Source: JAVVRI01 sp036654795
Lineage (GTDB): Bacteria; Bacteroidota; Bacteroidia; Bacteroidales; Tannerellaceae
Reading direction: 5' to 3'
DNA: 23,555 nucleotides
Assembly (NCBI GenBank): GCA_036654795.1
Contig: JAVVRI010000016.1
Location: 1 to 23,555, forward strand
Positions 17,073 through 23,555 of this stretch are shown piece by piece. The notes under the pieces were generated by a model that did no database searches, was not told the DNA's origin, and worked only from the letters and a program-made list of their open reading frames with translations. The position numbers and the translations under genes were made by a program. Position 1 is the stretch's first letter. Each line of letters starts with the position of its first letter.

Positions 17073-18004
17073 GGCGCCTCCTTCCCCAACTGCATGAAGC
17101 AGTCTTCAATAGTTGGCTCAATGCGGGCGATGTGGACATCCGTGCGTCCGAGGGCGGCAAGGTAAGCCCTGATCGGCGACTCAGCATCCTCCGCCTGCTC
17201 CTTTAAAATCAGGTGATGGGCGTCGCCGAAAGCATAGCAACTCGCGGTACCAACGTAGGCGCGTAGCTCCTTGAGAAGCGAATACATGGGAAGACTTCGA
17301 ACAGCCCACAGCTGCCCGTCAAACGCTGCCCGGATACCTATCGGCGTGTCAACAGATAGGCATCGGCCGTCGCGCATCAAGGCAATACGGTCGCAGCGGG
17401 ACGCTTCGTCCATATAAGGGGTAGAAACGAGGATGGTGATGCCTTGCGCACGCAAACGATCCAGCATGTCCCAAAACTCCACGCGCGACACAGGATCTAC
17501 TCCCGTCGTCGGCTCATCCAGAAAGAGTACCGAAGGGCGATGGATCAGCGCACAGCAGAGAGCGAGTTTTTGCTTCATCCCTCCGGAGAGCTTCCCTGCC
17601 CGCCGCGTACGGAAAGGTTCGATCTGCACATAGATGTCGCGGATCAGCTCGTAGTTCTCCTTCACCGTCGTATTGAAGACGGAAGCAAAGAACTCCAAAT
17701 TTTCCTCCACCGTCAAGTCCGGATAGAGGGAGAAGCGACCGGGCATATAACCCACACGGGAGCGGATGGCGCGATAGTCGCGCACCACGTCCAGCCCCTC
17801 CACCTGCGCCGTCCCCTCGTCTGCCAGTAATAGGGTGGTCAGGATGCGGAAGAGGGTCGTCTTGCCGGCACCGTCCGGACCGATCAGTCCAAACAACTCG
17901 GCAGGCTTAACGGTGAGTGTGATGCCCTCAAGGGCTTGTACTGTGCCGTATCGTTTGCTGATACCTTTTATCTGTATGTCATTATTCATCACTATTTCCT
18001 TCAT
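17063..18004 (-). CDS. ABC exporter ATPase 1 (equivalent to the first half of YbhF)
   Basis: This 313-residue ATPase subunit has Walker A GPDGAGKTT (42-50), a canonical signature LSGGM (138-142), and Walker B VLFLDE with Glu163. Two nucleotide-contact residues are changed: the Q-loop glutamine is Gly88 (YMPGRF) and the H-loop histidine is Pro195 (STPYMDEA). The GPDGAGKTT form of Walker A is typical of the first YbhF domain. A C-terminal extension of about 90 residues follows the ATPase core. The first ATG of the frame is used here; the ATG five codons later (MNNDIQ) is an equally good start. It lies 14 bp after the adaptor gene and overlaps ATPase 2 by 10 bp. Confidence 0.9.
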   Translation of the reverse strand: MKEIVMNNDIQIKGISKRYGTVQALEGITLTVKPAELFGLIGPDGAGKTTLFRILTTLLLADEGTAQVEGLDVVRDYRAIRSRVGYMPGRFSLYPDLTVEENLEFFASVFNTTVKENYELIRDIYVQIEPFRTRRAGKLSGGMKQKLALCCALIHRPSVLFLDEPTTGVDPVSRVEFWDMLDRLRAQGITILVSTPYMDEASRCDRIALMRDGRCLSVDTPIGIRAAFDGQLWAVRSLPMYSLLKELRAYVGTASCYAFGDAHHLILKEQAEDAESPIRAYLAALGRTDVHIARIEPTIEDCFMQLGKEAPCK

Positions 18005-18018
18005 GTGTGTGGGGCGGA

Positions 18019-18924
18019 TTAGTGAAAGGTTGCTTCGCCATACTGACCAATCTTCAGGTAACCATCGTTTCGGACGGCTATCTTGACGGCATAGACGAGG
18101 TTGGCGCGCTCATCTTTTGTCTGAATACCTTTGGGGGTAAACTCGGACTTGTCCGACACCCAGGTAACTATACCGGGATATTCGCGCCGATTATCTGCTC
18201 CATAGTCAGCAAAGACGTGGACAGCCTGCCCTACTTTGAGAGTACTAAGTTGGTCGGCTGTGATGTAGGCGCGAAGGTAAAGCAGGTCGATGTCCGCCAG
18301 TTTGAAGAGTGGCTTGCCGGGAGCCGTCACCTCTCCCGCCTCAGCGTATTTGACGAGGACGGTACCAGGAACAGGAGCCGTAAGGCGACACTTCTGCAAC
18401 TGGTCGTCCAACTGCATGATCTGATAGAGGATTCCTTCCGCCTCGGCATCCGCCCCACCGGTTGTCTTCGCCAACGAGGAGCGCTGAGCGTCCAGTTGCT
18501 TTTGCAGGAGGCGGATGTTGTTTACCCAGTCGTCCACTTGCTTCTGATTGCCCGCTTTGGCGCGCACTAAGTTCTCCATGCGTTGTTGCTCGGTGCGGGC
18601 GGTGGCTATCTGCTGTTCAAGGGCGGCTATCTGCTTGCGGATGTCCGGCTTACGGATGTCCACAGAACGAAGGCCGGCTGCGAGTTGTTGCTTCTTCAGG
18701 TAAAGCTGCATGCTGTCCACATAGCCCAGCTGTTGACCGGCGTTGAGGCGGTCTCCCTCGTTAACCGTCAGCTCCATAATGCGGCCGGAGGCTTCGGAAG
18801 AGACAACAATTTCAGTAGCCTCGAAGGCACCCGTAGCATCAAACGCCGTCTTCTTGTCGCCGCAAGCAGTTAGTAAGAGACTGCAGACAACAAGTCCTAT
18901 ATATATCGTTGTTTTCATATTCAT
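18019..18924 (-). CDS. HlyD-type periplasmic adaptor lipoprotein (YbhG-like)
   Basis: This 301-residue membrane-fusion protein bridges the inner-membrane ABC pump and the outer-membrane channel. The signal peptide ends in the lipobox LTAC, so Cys21 is probably lipidated; this anchors it without a membrane helix. The lipoyl-type half-motif EIVVSSEASGRIMELTVNEGDRLNAGQQLGYVD is followed by a long coiled-coil hairpin (about 85-165), the second lipoyl half (CRLTAPVPGTVLVKYAEAGE) and a beta-barrel (about 205-295). The size and layout fit YbhG. A second ATG two codons downstream is an alternative start. It lies 12 bp after the TolC-like gene and 14 bp before ATPase 1. Confidence 0.92.
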   Translation of the reverse strand: MNMKTTIYIGLVVCSLLLTACGDKKTAFDATGAFEATEIVVSSEASGRIMELTVNEGDRLNAGQQLGYVDSMQLYLKKQQLAAGLRSVDIRKPDIRKQIAALEQQIATARTEQQRMENLVRAKAGNQKQVDDWVNNIRLLQKQLDAQRSSLAKTTGGADAEAEGILYQIMQLDDQLQKCRLTAPVPGTVLVKYAEAGEVTAPGKPLFKLADIDLLYLRAYITADQLSTLKVGQAVHVFADYGADNRREYPGIVTWVSDKSEFTPKGIQTKDERANLVYAVKIAVRNDGYLKIGQYGEATFH

Positions 18925-18936
18925 ACTGATTGATTA

Positions 18937-20256
18937 TTATTCTTGTTCGTTCGTATTTCCGGTGGTGTGCAGGTAGGTGTAGACGGCCATGAGCTCCTGC
19001 ATGCGGTGCGTGGCCTCTGTCTGACGGGCAAGGGACTCGGCGTTGATCTCGCGGATCAGGTCGGAGGTGGCGATGACACCGTTTGTCAACTTCACTTCAG
19101 CTGCCTCTCGAATGTTGCTGCGGAGGCGGAGGATGGCGGAGTCTGCACGCATCAGCTCTTGTGCCTTGCGGATCATCGTTTGCTGTTCAGTCTGCTGAAG
19201 GCGAGTGTTGAAGAGGAAGGTTTCGCGTTGTATCTCTACTCCGCGGCGGGCAGCGTCCAACTTCCGTCGGTCATCGCGCAAGGTGTAGAGGCGTCCTAGG
19301 TTCCAGCTCATACGTACGCCGGCGATGTAGAAAGCATCGAACGCTTCGGAGAGCATATTCAACCCCGGTCGGCCATATCCGCCCTGAGCAAAGAGACCGA
19401 AGCGAGGCATGAGGGCAGCGGTCAGTTGTGCGTTTTGGACCTCGAAAAGGTGGCTTCGGGCGTCGAAGACATGAAGTTCGGGGCGGGTGATGGTGCGGAG
19501 AGTACTGTACGCTTCGACGGGCAGGATGGGTATCGCCAGATCTTCGGGATTATCAATCGTTCGCCCGATCCAGACAGCCAGCATGCGGAGGTAGGCCGTG
19601 CGTGAGGCAGTCAGCTCAATGGCTTGTTGGCGTGCACCAAGCAGCTCTACTTCAATGCTTTCCAAGTCGGATAGGTTCGCCAATCCGCCGGTCATCATAG
19701 CAGCAATCCGGTCGTGATTCACGGCCAGCTGTTCTTGTAGCAAAGCGTTCTGACGGAGCAATTCGCTTTGCAGCAAAGAACCAAAATAGAGTTGGTTCAC
19801 TCGTTCGCGCAGGGCATATAGGTCTGCCTCCAATTGTTTGCGGTCTGCCTCCGCCTCCGCACGCGTCAAGGAACGCGCTGAGCGAATGACACCACCGTCC
19901 CAAAGGAGCTGATTGACCTCGGCGACTGCTTGATACTGATCTTTTGGCAATACGGGGATACTTAAAGAGGGTACCACAGCAGCCAGCTTTTCCGCATCAA
20001 AAGGGAGCTTCGTCACCGCACTTTGGTAAGAAGCCTTCGCGCTTAGCGTCACGCCGGGCAGCCAGGCGCGCGAAGCGTTGGCAAGGTTGTAGCCCTCTGT
20101 TTCGCGAATCAGCCCCTGCCGATGGATGAGAGGATAATTCGCCTCCGCCCATTCGTAACATTGATTGAGGGTAATCCTTTCCTGCCCATCAATAGGCACG
20201 GCCAATAAGAAGAAGGCAGCGCCTAATACGATTCGTTTTAATTTACATTTATTCAT
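18937..20256 (-). CDS. TolC-like outer-membrane efflux protein
   Basis: This 439-residue outer-membrane channel has a cleavable signal peptide (MNKCKLKRIVLGAAFFLLAVPIDGQ). The first mature motif, ITLNQCYEWAEANYPLI, is the usual start of the OEP repeat. Two long helical repeats separated by strand-forming segments (for example around GVTLSAKASYQ and RMSWNLGRLYTL) match the TolC fold of the trimeric channel-tunnel. It would pass substrate from the HlyD-type adaptor across the outer membrane. Its ATG overlaps the TetR stop codon as ATGA, so regulator and channel are translationally coupled. Confidence 0.92.
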   Translation of the reverse strand: MNKCKLKRIVLGAAFFLLAVPIDGQERITLNQCYEWAEANYPLIHRQGLIRETEGYNLANASRAWLPGVTLSAKASYQSAVTKLPFDAEKLAAVVPSLSIPVLPKDQYQAVAEVNQLLWDGGVIRSARSLTRAEAEADRKQLEADLYALRERVNQLYFGSLLQSELLRQNALLQEQLAVNHDRIAAMMTGGLANLSDLESIEVELLGARQQAIELTASRTAYLRMLAVWIGRTIDNPEDLAIPILPVEAYSTLRTITRPELHVFDARSHLFEVQNAQLTAALMPRFGLFAQGGYGRPGLNMLSEAFDAFYIAGVRMSWNLGRLYTLRDDRRKLDAARRGVEIQRETFLFNTRLQQTEQQTMIRKAQELMRADSAILRLRSNIREAAEVKLTNGVIATSDLIREINAESLARQTEATHRMQELMAVYTYLHTTGNTNEQE

Positions 20257-20897
20257 ATACTTATATCTGATCTGTTCTCCGGTCTCAATAAATTTGTCAT
20301 CATTTCAATAATCAGCGGTTTCCGTTCCTTCAGAAATTCATCAAAGAGCATCGTATTTCCATCCAGAAAAACTGCAGTCAACGGATTACGAATAAGAAGA
20401 GGAAAAACGACAAGACTTAATAAGGTTGAGGCTACTATCACTAAAGGTATCTTTCGAATAACCCCTTGCTCCATCTCAATCAAAAGCTGCCGTTGCAGGT
20501 GTAAAATAGGTTCCAAGCGCGAAGGGTCCTTCATGACCGACTGAAAGAGGCGCTTCGGATCCCGATTCATTTCATTTACAACAAAGATCGGAAAAAGCGG
20601 ATTGGCTTGCAGCAGATTAATATATTGCTCCACCAGCTGCGGAATCTTATCAAGACAACTGCCTTCTTCCTCCATCACACGATGGATATTAGGCAATAGT
20701 GACCCGATCAACTGATCAAAGATTGCATCAAAAAGCATCTCTTTGGTTCGATAATAATAATGTAAAGCCGTTCGGCCAATACCAGCTTCGGCAGCTACAT
20801 CGCCCATTTTGGTCGCCTCATATCCTTTTCGTACGAAAGTCCGCTTGGCAGCTTCAAGGATACGGCTTTCTATAACCATTGATTCTTCTGTATTCAT
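20253..20897 (-). CDS. TetR-family regulator of the exporter operon
   Basis: This 214-residue protein has an N-terminal TetR DNA-binding domain (about residues 8-58, RILEAAKRTFVRKG...MGDVAAEAGIGRTALHYYYRTKEMLF) and a helical C-terminal domain (about 65-210) that would bind the inducer and form the dimer. I chose ATG 20897; the open frame extends to a TTG at 20942, but that codon lies in the predicted -7 box and operator. As the first gene of the seven-gene exporter operon it is probably an autorepressor that also controls the pump. The context parallels CecR (YbiH), the TetR regulator linked to ybhGFSR in E. coli. The inducer is unknown. Confidence 0.9.
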   Translation of the reverse strand: MNTEESMVIESRILEAAKRTFVRKGYEATKMGDVAAEAGIGRTALHYYYRTKEMLFDAIFDQLIGSLLPNIHRVMEEEGSCLDKIPQLVEQYINLLQANPLFPIFVVNEMNRDPKRLFQSVMKDPSRLEPILHLQRQLLIEMEQGVIRKIPLVIVASTLLSLVVFPLLIRNPLTAVFLDGNTMLFDEFLKERKPLIIEMMTNLLRPENRSDISI

Positions 20898-20927
20898 TCT
20901 GTTATTAATTGTTTTTACTTTGTTGTC

Positions 20928-20941
20928 TGACAGATGTGTCA
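20928..20941. promoter_or_regulatory. Candidate TetR operator
   Basis: TGACA-GATG-TGTCA is a perfect 5-bp inverted repeat with a 4-bp spacer, 30 bp upstream of the regulator ATG. It overlaps the end of the candidate -7 box, where a bound repressor would block transcription. Assignment to this regulator is by position. Confidence 0.5.
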
Positions 20942-20947
20942 AAGGTG
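20940..20947 (-). promoter_or_regulatory. Candidate -7 element of the exporter operon
   Basis: Read on the minus strand this is CACCTTTG, one mismatch from TAnnTTTG. No good -33 box is seen; a GTTG lies at 20965-20968 with a 17-bp spacer, slightly short. It would give a leader of about 35 nt before the regulator ATG. Confidence 0.4.
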
Positions 20948-20952
20948 AGATA

Positions 20953-20990
20953 AAAAAAGAGAAGCAACACTATATCCGCTTCTCTTTTTT
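20953..20990 (-). terminator. Intrinsic terminator after sdaA
   Basis: A perfect 13-bp inverted repeat (20953-20965 with 20978-20990, sequence AAAAAAGAGAAGC) surrounds a 12-nt loop. On the minus strand the 3' arm ends in a U run. It lies 30 bp after the sdaA stop and separates sdaA from the exporter operon promoter. Confidence 0.85.
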
Positions 20991-21019
20991 GTCTGTTTAT
21001 AGAATATTAATGCTTCTTC

Positions 21020-22225
21020 TTAGGACTGACTGTCCATCTTGGCCAAACCGCCTTCCGAGGTCTCCTTGTAAAGGCTGGGAAGGTCGTTACCGGTCTGGCG
21101 CATCACCTCCACCACTTGGTCAAAGCTAACGCGGTGTTTGCCGTCGGAGAAGGTGGAGTAGGTATTCGCGTCCAGCGCACGGGCAGCAGCGAAGGCATTA
21201 CGCTCAATACAGGGTATCTGAACGAGTCCGCAGACGGGATCGCAAGTGAGACCAAGATGGTGCTCCAGCCCCATCTCTGCAGCATATTCAATCTGTGCCG
21301 GCGAGCCACCAAAAAGCTGATTGGCAGCCGCAGCAGCCATAGCACAAGCCACGCCAACCTCACCCTGACAGCCCACTTCAGCGCCGGATACAGAGGCATT
21401 CGTACGCACCACATTGCCAAACAGTCCGGCCGTTGCGATGGCACGCAGGATGCGGCTGTCGCGAAACTCACGGGTGTCTTTGAGGTGATAAAGCACAGCA
21501 GGCAGCACGCCACACGAACCACATGTGGGCGCCGTTACGATCTGACCTCCGGCAGCGTTCTCCTCAGAGACGGCCAAGGCAAAGGCATAGACCATGCCGC
21601 GGCTTTTAATGCTATTACCATAGCCTTTAGCGCGGATAAGGTAGTCGGAAGCCTTGCGGCGGATACCGAGTCCACCGGGCAGGATACCTTCCGCCTCAAG
21701 TCCGTTGCGAACGGCTTGTTGCATCACGTCCCAGACTTCAGCCAGATAGTCCCAAATGTCAGAGCTTTCGTGCTGCTCCACGTATTCCCAATAGGAATGT
21801 CCGGTCTTTTCACACCAAAGTTGTATTTCACGGATGGTGTGCATCTCATACACTTCAGAGGTTTTCAACTCATTGAAGTCGGCATTGGCCAGCGTTCCGC
21901 CACCGATGCTGTAGATAGTCCAAGAGTCCAACTCCTCACCCTGCTCATTGTATGACTCGAAAAGCATACCGTTCGAATGGAGTGGTAGGCGAATTTTAGG
22001 TTGCCAGTTTATCGTCGTGCGGGCAACGGGGTTAAGCACCTCAAGGATGGCAGCGTCCGTCATGTGTCCTTTACCTGTGGCAGCTAGACTACCATAAAGG
22101 GTTACTTCAAAGCGAACGGCGCCACGGTTTCGTTCGAGAAACATTTGGGCGGCACGCATCGGCCCCATGGTGTGACTGCTGGAAGGGCCATGACCGATCC
22201 GGTATATCTGCTTAATTGATTCCAT
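21020..22225 (-). CDS. sdaA: L-serine ammonia-lyase, iron-sulfur type, single chain
   Basis: This 401-residue cytoplasmic enzyme converts L-serine to pyruvate and ammonia using an oxygen-sensitive 4Fe-4S cluster. The N-terminal beta-type domain carries GPSSSHTMGP (13-22). The catalytic alpha-type domain carries APTCGSCGVLPAV (about 233-245), a Cys in GVACAMAAAAAN, and CDPVCGLVQIPC (about 328-339), which between them supply the cluster-ligand cysteines. Both domains are on one chain, as in E. coli SdaA, though this protein is about 50 residues shorter. The ATG is 20 bp after the stop of the acyltransferase gene, with no obvious promoter between, so co-transcription is likely. A hairpin terminator follows. 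Confidence 0.95.
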   Translation of the reverse strand: MESIKQIYRIGHGPSSSHTMGPMRAAQMFLERNRGAVRFEVTLYGSLAATGKGHMTDAAILEVLNPVARTTINWQPKIRLPLHSNGMLFESYNEQGEELDSWTIYSIGGGTLANADFNELKTSEVYEMHTIREIQLWCEKTGHSYWEYVEQHESSDIWDYLAEVWDVMQQAVRNGLEAEGILPGGLGIRRKASDYLIRAKGYGNSIKSRGMVYAFALAVSEENAAGGQIVTAPTCGSCGVLPAVLYHLKDTREFRDSRILRAIATAGLFGNVVRTNASVSGAEVGCQGEVGVACAMAAAAANQLFGGSPAQIEYAAEMGLEHHLGLTCDPVCGLVQIPCIERNAFAAARALDANTYSTFSDGKHRVSFDQVVEVMRQTGNDLPSLYKETSEGGLAKMDSQS

Positions 22226-22245
22226 TCTTCATTATTTATTATGAT

Positions 22246-23394
22246 TTATACTTTAAGAAATATCTTTTGCTTGTATAGAACGTGCAAAAGTACATAAATA
22301 AGTGACACGTTTCCTATAGCAATCAATACGACGTAATAATTTCCCGTATATTGCTCCAAGCCGCCTAGCACAGAGCGAGTAATGGAGCTAAAATTAATAA
22401 CATTGGCAAGCATGTAGGCGGTGATGGAGTTCATGCCATAAACCTTGAGCCAGTCGAGGTGCTTCCTATGGCCGGCATAGTCTATCCAGTAATAAAACGC
22501 CCCCATCAGAAGAAAGCAATAACCGCTACTGACCAATACCATCGAGCTTGTCCATATCTTTTTAATAACCGGCAACCAGATGCCCCAGATCCATCCGGCA
22601 GCCACCAGAGCGGCGCCGATAGCAAACAAAAGCTGCCACTTCCGCTTCGGCAAGGTGTCCGATTTGAGTATCTGTCCGGCAAAAAGGCCACTTAGCACGG
22701 TAACGCCGAAGGTCAAGCTACTCAATATCCATGTGTAGCGATAGCTTGGTTCAAACACCACAACACCGTCCGTTAGCATCGCACCGTCGCGAAAGCGCCC
22801 AAGCACCATGCGGTCGATCCATTCGGCCAGATTGCCATCTGCTGTATAGTCTCCACCTCCGAAACCGTCCACGGAAACCCATTGCATAGCCGCCCAATAG
22901 ACAAGTAGCAACGCTGCGGCCACACCGACCTGCACCGCCCGACGTACATGCAAAAACAACATGGCGGCGATAAGGTAACCCATGGCAATAGACTGCAACG
23001 TGTTCGAGTAAAGATAGACCCTCTCCGGATCCAAGCCCAACAAATTGCCCTGACACATCATGCCGAAGATCCAAAGCAGCACGACGCGCTTGATAATACG
23101 GCGGTAGACCGCCCGCTTGTCCGCCACCGCCTTATAGCGCGACAGGGCAAATGGCATCGAGACACCCGCCATGAAGAGGAAAAGCGGCATCACCAAGTCC
23201 CAAGGAGAAAACCCCTCCCACTCCACATGCGAAAAATTCCAAAGGAAAGAATCGAACCAAGGCGCGTCCACAGCACGACCAAAAGAATGCAACACAGCCT
23301 CTAAGGCCACCAAACAGAAAAGGTCGAAACCCCGCAGGACATCGAGAGACTCCAGTCGCCCCATGGTCGGCTGAGATTTTTGTTGAAGCTTCAT
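22246..23394 (-). CDS. HGSNAT/DUF5009-type membrane acyltransferase
   Basis: This is a 382-residue multi-pass inner-membrane protein. The N-terminal signature RLESLDVLRGFDLFCLVALEAVL and the loop FSPWDLVMPLFLFMAGVSMPFAL are typical of COG4299/DUF5009, the family of heparan-alpha-glucosaminide N-acetyltransferase. About ten membrane segments follow, ending near YGMNSITAYMLANVINF. The human enzyme moves acetyl groups from cytosolic acetyl-CoA across the membrane onto glucosamine; the bacterial substrate is not known and could be an envelope or dietary glycan. I chose ATG 23394 because a good promoter lies just upstream; the frame remains open to 23496, but that extension would contain the promoter. 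Confidence 0.88.
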   Translation of the reverse strand: MKLQQKSQPTMGRLESLDVLRGFDLFCLVALEAVLHSFGRAVDAPWFDSFLWNFSHVEWEGFSPWDLVMPLFLFMAGVSMPFALSRYKAVADKRAVYRRIIKRVVLLWIFGMMCQGNLLGLDPERVYLYSNTLQSIAMGYLIAAMLFLHVRRAVQVGVAAALLLVYWAAMQWVSVDGFGGGDYTADGNLAEWIDRMVLGRFRDGAMLTDGVVVFEPSYRYTWILSSLTFGVTVLSGLFAGQILKSDTLPKRKWQLLFAIGAALVAAGWIWGIWLPVIKKIWTSSMVLVSSGYCFLLMGAFYYWIDYAGHRKHLDWLKVYGMNSITAYMLANVINFSSITRSVLGGLEQYTGNYYVVLIAIGNVSLIYVLLHVLYKQKIFLKV

Positions 23395-23420
23395 AATCGA
23401 GTAATTAAATTTAGTTAGCG

Positions 23421-23454
23421 CAAAGGTAGCCCTTTCCCCGCAAATCTCCTCAAC
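23421..23454 (-). promoter_or_regulatory. Promoter of the acyltransferase-sdaA unit
   Basis: Read on the minus strand, GTTG (23454-23451), a 22-bp spacer and TACCTTTG (23428-23421) match the Bacteroidota promoter pattern, with the spacer one or two bases long. Transcription should start near 23415, about 20 nt before the chosen ATG. Confidence 0.65.
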
Positions 23455-23555
23455 CACACCAAGAATAAGTTTTAAGCTTAAAGAAAGCTTCTGCATCTCA
23501 CAGAAAATGAGTAATTCAGCTTTTATCTACTCTTTCAGGACTAGTTGAGTCTCTA

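Noticed and set aside
17444..17830. Open frame of 128 codons on the plus strand inside the ATPase 1 gene
   Set aside because: It lies fully antisense to a clear ABC ATPase gene, has no promoter and no recognisable domain, and is explained by the G+C-rich codon pattern of the real gene.
20898..20942. N-terminal extension of the TetR regulator from TTG at 20942
   Set aside because: The extension would contain the inverted repeat and part of the -7 box. The ATG at 20897 gives the normal distance to the TetR DNA-binding domain.
21116..21955. Open frame of 279 codons antisense to sdaA
   Set aside because: It is long, but it mirrors the conserved sdaA coding sequence, has no family motif and has no promoter. 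It is a shadow frame.
23476..23490. AGCTT/AAGCT mini-hairpin near the right edge
   Set aside because: The stem is only 5 bp, lies upstream of the acyltransferase promoter, and has no supporting context.
23395..23496. 34-residue N-terminal extension of the acyltransferase
   Set aside because: It overlaps a good promoter (TACCTTTG at 23421-23428), and homologues as I recall them begin shortly before RLESLDVLRG.

Overview
The window looks like a chromosomal segment of a gut-type Bacteroidales, most likely Bacteroides or a close relative such as Parabacteroides. Several start sites are preceded by the Bacteroidota promoter element TAnnTTTG, starts lack Shine-Dalgarno sequences, the malate dehydrogenase is of the Bacteroides type, and the genome encodes a secreted M6 protease with BACON-like domains, an HGSNAT/DUF5009-type membrane acyltransferase and a one-chain iron-sulfur serine dehydratase.

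Layout, left to right. Positions 1-361 hold no gene but contain a 22-bp-phased array of palindromic repeats and a promoter. A plus-strand operon follows (362-5815): an AspT/YidE-type transporter, a 970-residue ABCG-like ABC protein with a TerB-like N-terminal region, and a small lipoprotein, closed by a strong terminator. The malate dehydrogenase gene mdh (6075-7016) has its own promoter, a leader containing an 11-codon ORF, and a terminator. A second 22-bp repeat array (7157-7222) then runs into the promoter of a large secreted M6 metalloprotease (7272-10942), which is interrupted by a 10-N assembly gap just before its zinc motif. Next to it is a 1048-residue secreted protein with glycoside-hydrolase-like architecture that I cannot place in a family.

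The rest is on the minus strand. Genes from 20897 down to 14148 form one tightly packed operon: a TetR regulator, a TolC-like outer-membrane protein, a lipoprotein HlyD-type adaptor, two separate ABC ATPases and two ABC-2 permeases. This is a complete tripartite exporter that resembles the E. coli YbhG-YbhF-YbhS-YbhR/CecR set, with the two ATPase halves on separate chains. Motif inspection puts all the non-consensus residues in one of the two composite ATP sites, so the pump is predicted to be asymmetric. Upstream of a bidirectional-looking hairpin terminator lie sdaA (21020-22225) and the acyltransferase gene (22246-23394), probably one transcript from a good promoter at about 23421-23454.

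No tRNA, rRNA, insertion sequence, CRISPR array or phage gene was seen. The least explained items are the two related 22-bp repeat arrays, the asymmetric exporter ATPases, the unclassified 1048-residue secreted protein and the mdh leader ORF.
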